DNA of 64,000 nucleotides from Nissolia schottii. Taxonomy: Eukaryota; Streptophyta; Magnoliopsida; Fabales; Fabaceae. This document shows positions 11,178 to 23,235 of this stretch, piece after piece (the first letter of the stretch is position 1; the number at the start of each line of letters is the position of its first letter). Under the pieces are notes generated by a model that was not told the DNA's origin, did no database searches, and worked only from the letters and a program-made list of their open reading frames with translations. A program made the translations under genes and the position numbers. The stretch lies in contig QANU01098975.1 of the NCBI GenBank assembly GCA_003254905.1, positions 592,640-656,639 of the forward strand, in the 5' to 3' direction.

Positions 11178-13747
11178 AGGGATGGCAACGAGGAAAGGGC
11201 GTTTGTGGATGGTAACTCAGAGTGCCTATGTTGTTGGCTAAGAATGTAAGAAATGTTTGGATATTGTAAGCATGGCATCCCATCCCAGGCTGCATGCCAA
11301 CAAATCAATATATATAAATATTTTAGCTTTTTTAGCATTGCTTGCTTAATTTCCTCAATTCCTCCGCTTGATGGTGCTGTTCTTACTGTTTGTGGAAGAC
11401 CCCGCTCCGCAATTACGAATGATAAGGGACCCATCCTGTGCTGAAGGATGAGCAATTGGGATGGAACGGTTTGTCGGACTTGCGCCTCAAATGTGGAGAG
11501 CCATGACAACTATTTAAAGTTAAATCCATGGATCAGGGGGCTGTTCCTACTAGAATTGACAGATCAAGAAAGATTAACGGTTGTTCAAATTGAAATGGTT
11601 CAAGACAGTCCTTAAGGCCAAAATAATAACGGCAATTAATAGGTCCTTGTTTTGAAAGGTTCTGTGTAGGTCTAGATTATAATATGCCGTGTTATTCTTT
11701 TGAAATTTTGCGCTTAAAGGACGACGTTATTGACATAGCCTTTTATATTCTGTATTGAAAAAATATATATAAATCAAACAGGGTGTATGTATGATATTAT
11801 TCGGCTAATGCATTACAGAACTAATGACAGCACGAATTGAGCATGACCTAAGTTGGCTGAAACAGTATTAACAACGTGACGGATACTAAATAGTTGGGAA
11901 ACCACTTGAGTGGTTTACACCTAATAGCCAAAGAAGATAAGAGAGGCAGAGATATGAAAAAGAGAAGATGTGGGGAGAAAGCAAATGGTTTGTGAATGAG
12001 TGTTGAAAGTGTCTAAGAATTTGAGTGCGACTATCACAACTATTACCGTTCTAGCGTTGCTCAATTCTAAACTTTAGCAGGAACAAATAGGAATGACTCG
12101 TGTTTGGGACTAAACTTCATAGCACTTAACCCCTGTTTTCTTTGGTCTCAACAAAAGACCCCATTTTAATGAAATTAACCAAACTATCCCCAGTATTCTA
12201 ATAAATAGTAGTTTGTCAAGATTGTATATAAACTGCCAATAGACGTCATATCGGGGAAAGAAAGGAATAAAAAACATTTTCTTGAAGTTCAAAATCGAAA
12301 GAACAAAACGTAACAAATGAAAGTTAAAATAAGAAATTCACGATAACATAGCTGATGTCAAAGAAAACATAAAATATTAAGCTTCGTAAGTTCCACCAAA
12401 TTAAAATATTAACTTGTGGCACTTTGGCTCTCTCTGTATGCTTCTTGTCTCAGCACTCAGCATTGGACCTTCCGCTTTCCCCTGCAGCCAATTATCTGAT
12501 GCCGGATACAGGCTGCAGAAATAAAATTGGGCAAAGCAAAACAAAGAATGGCATTGCCAAAAGAATTTTAATAGTTGAATTATGTGTGGGTATGAGTTTT
12601 ATAGCTATGTATCTGTAAAAAGAAAAGAGAAAGAGTGCTCTAGCTGACCCTTAGTCATGGACCGGATTACAGCGCAGCAGGACCTCGTTTACCAATTTTT
12701 TTTTATACGGCACCTAATAAAGGGTGAAATATATATATTATAATTGTATGATTTTGTTTAAGAATCACCACCCTCATGGTGATTTTAAGTCTTTGAAAAA
12801 AAGCACAAAAATTTTTAATTACGGTGATCAATGACGTCAACAAGTGTTAAAATCGTTAGAGACAGTAATGATTTTAACATTTATCAATTTTTTATTAAAA
12901 AAGAAAATTAGTACAAATTTAATAGAAAATTATTTAATAAACATAACAAATCAATCTATGTATCAAGCATCAAGCGACAAAGTGTTCTTCACAAATATGT
13001 TATTTTTCATAATTTTTTTAAAACTTGACATTGCCATGAAAGGTACCAATTTCATGACCAAAATCATACAATTATAAAAAAATAAATAAAAAAATTGATT
13101 CCTATTATTATATTACCTATTTTTTCAACCCATATACAAGTACAATTCTCCTTCACTATTCACTATTCACTAAAATGTCTCTCATTTGTCCCGAAAGCAC
13201 TATTTAATTTTAACAAACACAAACTAAGGAAAACTGCGATCCATGGGAAAAATTCCTTACAATAGAATTCCGGCCATCAGATTTCTGCCATTAAATTTCC
13301 AAAAGCATTATTAATAGTAGAATAAGAATCTGTGCGACCGTTGACTCTTAATTGACAAGCTTTCCCACTATTATTCTCTGCACCCCGAAAATGAAAGAAT
13401 AGAAAAAGGTTTGGAAAAAGCAACCACAAACACATGGAGTATTCTATATTCTCATTCTGTTCAAAAAGTCATTATACCTTCAAAATTTCAATACTACTAC
13501 TACTATCATATGTTACTACTATTACTATAGGATTTTTTCTGAAAAAGAAAAAATAGCACTGCCAGATTTGGCTATGAATATCATTGCAGTTATACTGGTC
13601 CGTAGCGCGAAAGAATTGATACTAAGCTCCTTTATGATTAAGGTGGACTGAATATCAAGTTTGTTAGCTCATACATGGCTCAATATCTCGTTCCGCTCAA
13701 TACCAAAACGAATTACGAAGATAGTATTGTTGATGATCCTAATTACT
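11178..13747. other. Intergenic region downstream of the DUF1639 gene
   Basis: The first few hundred bases are the 3' untranslated region and flank. The rest is AT-rich with only short frames lacking recognisable content. No RNA gene or transposon end was recognised. Confidence 0.5.
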
Positions 13748-14043
13748 ACTCCTTCCCTCTATTTATTATTGTCATTTTTAACATAAACATACAATTTAAA
13801 GAATCGTATAATTGATATTAAAATTAAAAAATATATATAAAATGTATAAATAAAATTAACCTTAAACCATAAGTATTGTAATATAATAAATATTATAATT
13901 ATTAAATATTATACAAAATATAAAAATAATAAAAATATAAAGATAAAAATATATTTAATATATTTTTAAAATAATCAAATAATAATTAATCTCCAACAAA
14001 TTTTTGTTTTAAAAACAATAATAAAAGATGGACGGAAAGAGTG
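13748..14043. mobile_element. Stowaway-like (mariner-type) MITE
   Basis: The left end ACTCCTTCCCTCTATTTATT pairs with the reverse complement of the right end, CACTCTTTCCGTCCATCTTT, and TTATTATTG follows in both. The interior is extremely AT-rich and non-coding. The CTCCnTCCGTCC-type end is the Stowaway signature. The TA target duplication is not clean, so the exact borders are uncertain. Confidence 0.5.
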
Positions 14044-14458
14044 CAAGAAACAATTAGCGCGCACACAATCCAAGTTCAGCGTTCCACATAATTCCCACGA
14101 AATCAGGCGTAAAGTTCAAACAATTAAACGCGCACACATTCAAGAAAGGGAAAGAAACCTACAATTTTAGAACGACTGAACTATGGCACAAATTTGAATA
14201 AGAAAGAAATCCATTATGTATGTACTGAAACAAAGATGGCAAATATCATAATACTCTTCAAATCACAAAAAAAATGGCTAAGGATCCATAAACCAACACA
14301 TGAAATCTCTGCACATCAATGCAATACAGGGGAAGAAAAGAATTACATGCTAGTATAGTACTACTACTCAAGACTCCAGATCTCTAGCTCAAATCAAGAA
14401 AATCCACACCGAAGAAATTTGAAACGAAAAACCCATGAGCTAGCACGGCACACGCTCC

Positions 14459-14647
14459 TCAGACCCTGAGAGCAGATCCGAAGACGAGAGCAACGACGGC
14501 CGTGAGACAAGCACTGGCGAAGGACGGGGAGGTAGCGGCGGCGGGGGAGGTTGGGCTGGGAGCCGGGGCATCGGCGGCGTGAGCAACGCCGACGACGGCG
14601 ACGAGGACCGCCATTGTGGCCATGATTGCAACTTTTGTAGAAGCCAT
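14459..14647 (-). CDS. Arabinogalactan peptide, GPI-anchored
   Basis: This is a single-exon gene of 62 residues. Residues 1 to about 24 form a signal peptide (MASTKVAIMATMAVLVAVVG, then VAHA). A very short mature part follows, ADAPAPSPTSPAAATSPS, with the Ala-Pro, Ser-Pro and Thr-Pro pairs that are hydroxylated and O-glycosylated in arabinogalactan proteins. A hydrophobic tail (FASACLTAVVALVFGSALRV) fits removal and replacement by a GPI anchor. Length and layout are those of the AG-peptide class. Such peptides sit on the outer plasma membrane and in the wall; their exact roles are mostly unknown. The first Met of the signal peptide is the only start that gives this layout. A frame shifted by one base over the same DNA is a shadow. 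Confidence 0.88.
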   Translation of the reverse strand: MASTKVAIMATMAVLVAVVGVAHAADAPAPSPTSPAAATSPSFASACLTAVVALVFGSALRV

Positions 14648-14754
14648 TGCTTGTTTTTAGGGTTCTTGATTTGAACCACAGATTCCAATAGTGAGCAGAG
14701 AGAGATTATTTGCAAGAACGAGCAAGTTGAGAAGTGGAGATGGGTTTTTAGTGG

Positions 14755-14763
14755 TTATATATA
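14755..14763 (-). promoter_or_regulatory. TATA box of the arabinogalactan peptide gene
   Basis: On the minus strand GTATATATAACC stands about 110 bases before the start codon, which leaves a leader of about 80 bases. No other TATA candidate lies closer. Confidence 0.6.
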
Positions 14764-14764
14764 C

Positions 14765-15266
14765 AGGAGTTGGGGAATGAGAGGTTACGGGCAGTTTGGG
14801 CCGCTGCCCGAATTTACAGACTGGCCAATGGAATTGGCAATTGTGCCAGCTAATTCCGTTGGCAATAATGAAGATTTTTTTCATTTTTCAATCCTCTTAA
14901 AATGATTTGAATTTGATGCGAACAAACGAACAACGACGTCGTTACAGCTCAATTATTAAAAGGCAAATTCGGCTTCCCTTCAATGTTCCCACGAGGCGTC
15001 CACCGAGTTTGAGCCCCACATCACTCACTCCGATTCTGATATCTTACCCTTTTTTAATTGTACTTTCCTTTTGGGTACGTTTTTTTTAATTGCACTTATT
15101 TGATTTATGTTACTAAATTCTTGGCCAGCGATTTGAGTTGAGAGACAGCAAGGCAAAGGTGAGACAACTACGGGGAATGGGTGATTTCTCTCTTTTATTT
15201 GATTTTGAAGCAAATGTTCTAAGATTATCTTTCGTCGCTGGAATTTAATCATGTATCAAAGATATC
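14765..15266. other. Upstream region of the arabinogalactan peptide gene
   Basis: AT-rich sequence without a supported gene. It ends where the gypsy LTR begins. Confidence 0.5.
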
Positions 15267-17405
15267 TGTAAGGAATATTTTTATGAAAATAAATTTACAA
15301 ATACTTTGGGTTAACTTAAATTTTCCATTAGAAAAATTAGTAGATCACAATGGTGTGATCGAAATATTTTTACGACATCCGTACACGAAGTACACGAACA
15401 GCTAACGACCAAACACGATCAAACGCGATCAGAATTTGGTCTTAAAATTGAAGAGCGCAAGTCGGCCATCTCTAAGGAAAAATACACGACCATTATGCTC
15501 TCCAAATGGCAAGTCAAATGTTCAAACATAATCATGATTTAGGTGACTAAGTATGGTTACTAAGCACAATGACATAATGGCTTAGGTCATAAATCAATTT
15601 ATTTACATTAAATTCTCTTCAAAATTTGAAGAAATCACCCGGCCAAGGAGGTCCTATAAATACCCCTTTGTGGCTCTTGGAAATCACATGCAAGAGTTAA
15701 CATAAAACACGTTCCGTTCGTACACTTTGCCATAATTCTGCCGAAACCAAGACATAGAAACCTTACTACACAAGCCCAGCCATAATTTTCCCATAACCTT
15801 ATTCCTATAAATTCCTCTTTGTTTCCCTAAGAAGAATTCTAATACACTTACCCTAGCACTCCTTCAGTAGCAAGGCACGCGAGAGTTCGGATCACTAGGG
15901 CATTCTAGGGTTTCTGCACGAGTTTCCTGAACCATTTGCAGTAGCATTAGCAAGTGGGTAAATTGATCTCCCACTATCTATGTGGCTTGTTATGGTGATC
16001 TATGTGTAATTTATGTTATGTTTATGATGTTGATATTATGGACAATTGCCTGGAAACTGTTGGTGTGTATCTGTGAATTGACTGGGATATAAGTATGCTT
16101 GTTTAGCTTTTGGTGTATAGCTGCTTAGTGTTTTGATGGTGAAACAATGATTTTGGAAAGGTTTTTAAAAAGAGAAAGGTTAAGTTTTTGATGGAAAATG
16201 TTGAGGGAAAAGTTAGGTTTTGAAAGAACACAAGAAGCATGTTTAAAAAAGACAAGCTAGGGCATGGAATCCTCGTCAGTCAGGTGAGCGACTGAAGAAG
16301 CCCGCTGAGCCGCCTGAACGTTTGTAAGGTCCGCTGAGCGACCTCAAGAAAACTGTTGAGCGACTGAAGAATTCCTCAAGTGCACAAGTATCCCAGCAAG
16401 CACTATGTCACCACACTTATGCTAAACACTTAGACATGATTAATGTTGTATGTATGTGATATGAACGTTGAGCATGATGCACCATAAAGGAATGGGTTGT
16501 CATTAGAATGTTAAGACAACCTTAGATAACTAGACAAATTCTCACTTAAAGAAGACAAGTTCATAATGGAACTTAGGGAATAAGTAAAGACTCTAAGAAG
16601 GTACCGGCCACAAGTAGCTTGGAATACCTTCATGGTGAACTTAGTTATATGAATAGGGAAATCCCCTCGCCAGTCCAACAAGATGGATTGATTAATGATA
16701 TGAACGCAGGCTTCAACCTGATATTATGTTAAAGCTAAAAAGGAAGGATGAAAAGATGAATGTAAGGACGTGACGTCACAATTGTCCCAAAAGAATGATA
16801 AAGAACGTATCAGTCCGCGCCTGGTCGAGTCAAAGGGCCACCCCTCGCCATCCCAAAAGTTGGATGGTTATTCCCTATCGTTGTTCGATGAAGTATGACA
16901 TCGTGCACTGTGGTTAGCTACCACTCAGGTTATAGCGCTGCGTGATCGTCAACGATGCCGAAACAAAAGTACGTTGTAGCTGAACGGCCTCAATGATATC
17001 TTGTATGGACTCAGTGGATTAGATTCCATCAGTCCCTAGTCATAGGTTTTACATGTTAGTTATATACAACATTGTGTTGTAAGTATATTAAATTAACCTA
17101 TAATATATGTGAATTATTGATGATATCTGTGAAGGACCACATGGTTGTGATTTGTCTAACTATCTTTATGTTTATTTAATATTCGTTATGACTAAAGCTT
17201 CATCGCTTATCAATTCTATCTTAAACATGGCTCATATGTTATTTATTAACCCATGCAGGGGAAAAAGTTTTAAAATGGTTCATATTTTCTACTTAACAAG
17301 TATGTCACAAATAATAAAAGGGCTAAACATATCCCAACCAAAGTAGATAAAACCTAGTGGGCATTGTTTGCGACTTAAGCGTAAGCAACTAGTTAGGGTG
17401 TTACA
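15267..17405 (+). mobile_element. Probable solo LTR of a Ty3/gypsy element (fossil)
   Basis: About 2.1 kb begins TGTAAGGAATATTTTTATG and ends GTTAGGGTGTTACA, giving TG...CA borders. A TATAAA box at 15655 in CCTATAAATACCCC looks like the U3 promoter. A repetitive stretch near 16270-16380 carries several GAGCGACTGAAG-like words. No gag or pol follows in the expected place; a copia relic directly abuts the right end. The flanking 5-mers do not match, so it may be truncated or have lost its original flank. Family assignment is inferred from length and composition. Confidence 0.5.
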
Positions 17406-17408
17406 CAA

Positions 17409-19830
17409 GTCACTAATGAGCAAATGGTGGATGAACGACAAGTACTACCTTTAAGAAAGTCTGAAAGGCAGAAAAGACCAACTATTTCAGATGACTATAT
17501 GGTTTATTCACTTGAGCATGAACGTGACTTAAGCATTGATGAAGATCCAGTCTCATTTAGGCAAGCCATGGAATGTGGCGATTTTGAAAAGTGGCTCAAT
17601 TCTATGAAAGAAAGGTTGAAATCAATGGATGACAATAAGATTTGGGATCTAGTCGAGTTTCCTAAAGGTTTAAAAAGAGTTGGTTGTAAATAGGTCTTTA
17701 AGACCAAATGAGACTCGAAAGGCAACATTGAAAGGTATAAGGCTAGACTTGTCGCCAAATTTTACACTCAAAATGACGACATTGACTATAAAGAGACCTT
17801 CTCTCCAGTTTCAAAGAAGGACTCTTTGAGAATTGTTATGGCTTTGGTGGGTCATTATGACCTAGAGCTTCACCAAATGGATGTAAAGACTGTCTTTCTC
17901 AATGGTGACTTAGAAGAAGAGGTTTATATGGACCAACCCTAAGGGTTCTTGACCACACAAAAAGAAAACTTGGTGTGTAAGTTAACGAAGTCAATATATG
18001 GACTAAAACAAGCTTCCTGACAGTTGTATTTTAAGTTCAACGATACTATTTTGTCATATGATTTTGTAGAGAACACTGTTGATCGGTGTATCTACATGAA
18101 GGTTAGTAGGAGTAAGTTTATTATATTAGTTATGTATGTTGACGACATTCTTCTTACTGCAAATGATGTTGGCTTGTTACATGATGTAAAGAAATTTCTC
18201 TCTAAAGTTTGAAATGAAAGATATGGGTGAGACATCCTATGTGATAGGAATAGAAATATTTTGTGAAAGATTACAAGGAGTGTTGGGATTGTCTTAGAAG
18301 GGCTATATCAATAAAGTGTTAGAGAGATTTAGCATGGAAAGTTGTTCTTCAGGAATAGTTTTCAAAAGGGAGATAAGTTTAGTCAAATGCAATATCCCAA
18401 AAATGATTCGGAACGAAAAGCAATAGAGTGTATTCCTTATGTTTCTGTGGTTGGGAGCTTGATATGTGCTCAAACATGCACTCGACCAGATATAAGTTTT
18501 GTTGTTGGAATGTTGAGCTAGTATCAAAGTAATCCCGGAATAGACCACTAAAAAGCTGCAAAGAAGGTCCTTAGGTATTTGCAAGGCACCAAGGATTACA
18601 TGCTCACTTATAGAAGATCAGATAACCTTGAAGTGACTGGCTACTCAGATTCATACTATGGAGGATGTGTAGACTCTAGGAAATCCACATTTAGTTATGT
18701 CTTTCTACTAGTTGGAGGGGTTATTTCATGGAAAAATGAAAAAAAGTCTATCATTGCTACTTCTACTATGGAGGCTGAATTTGTGACATGCTTTGAGGTC
18801 ACAGTTAATGCATTATGGTTGCGAAATTTTGTCTTGGGGCTTAGTGTTATCGACAATATAACTAGGCCGCTAGAATTTATTGTGATAATTTTGTAGTTGT
18901 CTTCTTATCTAAGAATGACAAGTACACAAAGGGTGCAAAACACATGGATTTAAAGTACTTGTCAGATAAGGAAGAAGTGCAGAAACAGAAAGTGTCAACT
19001 GAGCATATTGGTATAGATTTGATGATAGCGGGTCCGCTAACCAAGGGGTTGTTGCCCAAAACATTTTCTGGTCATGTAAAGAGAATGAACATTATTTATA
19101 AGTCCTTGTTAGCTTGATTTTATAATATGCATACATATGTATGGTTATCTTGCTCGTATTGTTATGACACTTGTGAATTCAGTTAAAGTTATGTTTCTGC
19201 TTTGTTTATTTGTTATTCACATTATGTTATATACATGTATTGTTTTTGTGTAATAACATATTATGGGCATTAAAGTAAGAAATTATAGTATGCTTTGGTT
19301 AACGTTCTTTGGGTTGAGTTGTTTTGTAATACATGGAAGGAAACATGTCGTTTTGATTGACATTGATCGCCATGATTCAATCAACTCAATTCAATGAAGA
19401 ATGATGGCTTGATTTTTTCAATGTAAAATGCACAATTATGGTTATTGAATTTTCAAGTCGTCACATGGACCAAGTAGGAGTTTGTAAGATTATTTTAATC
19501 TCATGATAGTGTGACCCATGTAACAAGTAGTACTAACTCTAATAAAAGGGGATTAAGATGATGACAATTAATTCTATAAAAGATTATAGAGTTAGTGAGG
19601 GGTATTTTGGTAAAACTAACCCTCCCATCTCCCTTTTAAAAACTGATGACAGTTACTCAAGTGAGAGTAGTATAAAGGAAAAACGAAGGAACTATCAGCT
19701 CTCCTCTGGTTTTGATTAAACACTATTTTCATCATCAAAAGAGACTGAAGGAGAGGAAAGTAAGAGAGGGAAAAAGATCAAAAGAGACATTAATTGAATC
19801 ACAATTATGGATCCGAGTATGTATTTTTTT
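17409..19830 (+). mobile_element. Broken Ty1/copia element: pol 3' part plus 3' LTR (fossil)
   Basis: Reverse transcriptase signatures (MDVKT, then YVDDILL at about 18137) and RNase H signatures (GYSDSYYGGCVDSRKS, ATSTMEAEF) identify copia pol. The LTR starts near 19107 (TGTTAGCTTGAT) and runs to about 19830. A second copy of the same family lies in reverse at 48470-49419 and confirms the LTR extent. Gag, protease and the 5' LTR are not visible. The copy is broken in several places and looks old. Confidence 0.85.
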
Positions 19831-19849
19831 GTTTCTAATCTTGTTTTAT

Positions 19850-20830
19850 CATGATTAGATTACACATAAGCATACGTGGGCATACATGGGCATACACATG
19901 CATGTATGACATACAATTGACATGAGGGAGGTTGACATGGAATACGTGACTGAGATATACCTAACGGTGTGACTTTCGCTGGCTGCTCATTCTGACGAGT
20001 TAAGCAATACAGACGCGAGATGCCTCTAGTGTCCTGGTTCGTTCCTCGATTAGCTGGTCCTCTGCCTTGGCTGTTTCTATTGGCTTGCATTAAGTTACCG
20101 CTCTGTGGTTCTGGTTGAAAAGTTTGGGCGGAAACCTGTGGCTGAACAAAACCCTGACTCGAGTCTCCTGCTAGAAGTGGACAATCTCTCTTTACATGAC
20201 TTTCTTGGCCATAACTGAAGCACTCCCTTGTCCTCTTTCTGCAGATACTTGAATGCGCCTTGCCGTAAGTCTGACACTAGGGCCTAGTATGACCCGAATG
20301 TTCAAACCCTTGCGCACTAAACTGCATGCTACCTCCTAACTAAGTCTGTGACGGTGGTGGGTGCATCAGAGTGGGCTCTGAGAAAGCATCTCGTCGCGAT
20401 GGCTACCCATACTAGTTGTGCTACTCCTAACTCCTGAAACTGCCTGAGAGGAACCCTACACCTTTGTCTTCTTCCTAGACGGGGAAACTCCACTGCCCTC
20501 GGTCAAGCTAGTCTCAACATGAAGCGCAACATCCACAACCTTTACATATGAGATGGTGTGCACGTGCACTGATAGACCGATGCGATACTCTGGTTAACCC
20601 CTTGACAAAACGGTTGACCTTTGCTGCTTTTGTCAAAATGAGATTGAAAACCACTTGAGACAAATATGTGAATCGCTTATCGTACTCGGTGTCATCTTCA
20701 ATTGGAGAAACTCATCAACCATCTTGTCAATCTTGCTTGAAGGAAAGAAACGTTCTAGAAACATTGCAGAAAACTCTTCCTACGTCGAAGGTGGTCCATG
20801 GTTATGACTCGCTCCAGGCCTAGGCTATTT
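19850..20830 (-). mobile_element. Ty3/gypsy gag relic (fossil)
   Basis: Minus-strand frames resemble the C-terminal part of a plant gypsy gag: a zinc-knuckle-like CFSYGQESHVKRDC segment followed by a Gln/Asn/Gly-rich tail, and upstream pieces of the gag core. It is a broken fragment with no LTR seen. Confidence 0.6.
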
Positions 20831-20846
20831 CGAAAGCAATCATATT

Positions 20847-21385
20847 CTAGCATTATTTTTTGCAACATTTTATGCAATCATATTTATTAATATAATTTTA
20901 TTATTTAATTTTTTTTAAGAAACCATAATCTAAAGAGTCTTTACGACTCTCTCACACTCACACTCTCATCTCATCTGAATAATGTGAGAGAGTTTTGCTG
21001 GCATTTTCCTTTTTGTTTTTTGTTGGTCGAATGTCATATATTCCGTTTATGATCTTACTATCACATACTAAGCAAGAGAATTGGTGATGTACATAACAAA
21101 GTTGAGCAAACTTTTTTGGGATATGGATTTTGGTTTCTTAATGATAAAATCAATAGATGAAAATTTGATTTTCCTCTCACAAAGGATATTCACTTTGCTC
21201 AAACTTATCTTTTGATTTGTTTCTTCATGGGCATACCCCAGCAGCTTGCAACTTTAGAGTTTCAATTCTAGAATTTGGGAGAGTCCTAGGGACTCTTTAG
21301 ATTAGGGTTTCTTCAAAAAAAATTTAAATAATAAAATTATATTAATAAATATGATTGCATAAAATGTTGCAAAAAGTAATGCTAG
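20847..21385. mobile_element. Non-autonomous element with terminal inverted repeats of about 100 bp
   Basis: The left arm (CTAGCATTATTTTTTGCAAC onward, to about 20950) and the reverse complement of the right arm (CTAGCATTACTTTTTGCAAC onward, from about 21281) match nearly base for base over about 100 bases, including AACATTTTATGCAATCATAT and ACCNTAATCTAAAGAGTC. The 330-base centre is non-coding. A target duplication was not identified, so the superfamily is open. Confidence 0.75.
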
Positions 21386-21610
21386 TCTAGTGGATAAGAC
21401 ATTGCTCTGAATGCTAAGGTCTTGGGAAAGGTAAATTAAGATCTCATGCTTAGGGAGGTTCCCAAGTAAGAGAGGTGCGTTAGAATGGACATCTTAAGTA
21501 CTAAGTCTTGTCCTTTACCAGAACTTTTCCTTAACATAAGTCTTATGCGACTAGAATCTTTCCTTAACATAAGTCTTATTCGACCAAAATCTTTCCTTAA
21601 CCATAATTTT
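21386..21610 (+). repeat. SINE-like segment with 33-bp tandem repeats
   Basis: TAGTCTAGTGGATAAGACAT at 21384 resembles the A box of tRNA-derived SINEs, but no good B box follows. From 21524 a 33-base unit (TTCCTTAACATAAGTCTTAT...) occurs about 2.4 times, at 21527, 21560 and 21593. The SINE call is tentative; the tandem repeat is directly visible. Confidence 0.4.
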
Positions 21611-21626
21611 TTATTAAGTGTTTAAC

Positions 21627-22501
21627 TAGCGCTATCAAAATGAGCCTGATCGGTGAGTCAGGTTAAATGGACAGACTTTACATGCAAAAAATAGGCCCGT
21701 GAAATTTTGAAGAAAAAAAATAGCCCGGCTCGTTTAGACCCGACGCGCTCACGGGTTAGCCCGTTAGCCCACGATTTTTTTTTAAAATACCAAAATTTTA
21801 AAAGTTTCATTTTGGACTCTAAATTTTATTTTGGAGTTTAAGAGTTTAGAGTTTAACTATTTGGACTTATAATTGAGCATGTTTAACTATTTGCTACGCT
21901 TAACTACTTAACTATATTTATATTGCTATACAGCTGAAGTGCTATGACATGGATATTGATAAATTTTGCATTCTATTCCTTCAATGAGTGTCTACGCCCT
22001 ACAAGTTGATATATAGTTTTAAACCTTGTTTATTATTGATTAATCTATGAGAAAGAGTTCCAATTGTGTTTTTGATCAATAACATAACTCACGTCAATGT
22101 TATATGTCGTCATTTAATTAATGAAAATTGTATTAATTCATGAATCTATTTCAAATAACATTTGATAGCATTTGATATCTTTCAAGCAAGATAGTTGAAT
22201 GAACAAAAAAGATAATATAATCTCGCAATCAACCATTTAAATTATTTGTTTCCAATTAATTAATATATTGACGATAAAAAATAGCTAAAAATAACCGCGC
22301 ATACTCATTCACAACTTTGTATTTAAAACCATAAAAAATACACCAAAATTTTAGATTTTTTTAATAAAAAAGGCTGGTGGGCCGGCCCGTTTAGGTCCTC
22401 GGATTGACCATAAATAAGTCGGACCCTAAAAAGATGATTAATTTTGGTTCGGTCCGTTTAGGTTCGCGAGCCGAAACTGGTCGGCCCGTTTAACACTCCT
22501 G
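21627..22501. mobile_element. Non-autonomous hAT-type element with 8-bp target duplication
   Basis: The left end TAGCGCTATCAAAATGAGCC and the reverse complement of the right end CAGGAGTGTTAAACGGGCC form imperfect short TIRs of the plant hAT type (YAGnGnTGTCAAA). The element is flanked on both sides by TGTTTAAC, a perfect 8-bp direct repeat. Subterminal regions are rich in GGCCCG and CCGTTTAG words. The centre is AT-rich and non-coding, so it would need a transposase supplied from elsewhere. Confidence 0.8.
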
Positions 22502-22518
22502 TGTTTAACTAAGCAATA

Positions 22519-22521
<3 letters not shown>

Positions 22522-22549
<28 letters not shown>
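22522..22549. repeat. (AT)n microsatellite
   Basis: Dinucleotide run just beyond the right target duplication of the hAT element. A second (AT)n run lies at 23248-23270. Confidence 0.9.
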
Positions 22550-22839
22550 CGCTTAGTACTAATAATACACACACAACATGAATATATTTAATGCAATAAT
22601 ATATGTGGTCTCATGTGGGTCTAAAATAGTTTCATGATTTCTAACATAGTTTCATAAATATCTACTTCATAAATAAAGAGTTTCTAAATAAATAATCATT
22701 AGAAAATAACTAATTAAATGAAGGAATAACTTACTTCATAAATACATAAATAATAAATTTCACCTCCTAGAATTTTATAAAACATGCATAAATAAATAAT
22801 GCTAAAATAAATAAATAACTTTAAAAATAAATGCTTGGT

Positions 22840-23235
22840 CTAAAAAAGACCATGAAGAAAGCCACTCACCTAAAAATGACTGACCATTAAGGAGCACTAA
22901 GTTGGGAGCTCCTGACATCCTACATGGAGTCACTGCTTCCCCCATAAACAGAAGACAAGATGAAGAAAAGAAATAAAAGTATAACTGGAGCGAAATGTCT
23001 CACAAAAGTGTGACCTCTCAAGCTCTAAAGTGAACTAGCAAGTGTAAACACTCACGGGAAGCCTTTATATATAGGGGAGTAGGAGACTCCCTTCTATAAC
23101 CGCAAACGATATGTGACTAATTTTCCGACGTGCTACAGCTCTTACTGGGCACCGTAGCGCGCCCCAACGTCGCGCCGCTATAGCACGCTAGCCTTCCTAT
23201 TGCACATCTCGCGCGAGATATGCCTCCTTTTTTTT
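22840..23235 (-). mobile_element. LTR-like promoter relic (fossil)
   Basis: On the minus strand a GC-rich block (GCGGCGCGACGTTGGGGCGC) is followed by CTATATATAAAGGCTTCCC, a strong TATA box, and then a pyrimidine-rich leader. This is the order expected of an LTR U3-R-U5. No reading frame or partner LTR was seen, so the family is uncertain. Confidence 0.35.

Noticed and set aside
14440-14715. 91-codon Pro-rich frame overlapping the arabinogalactan peptide
   Set aside because: Its Pro/Ser pattern comes from reading the same GC-rich DNA one base off; it lacks the signal peptide and GPI tail seen in the chosen frame.
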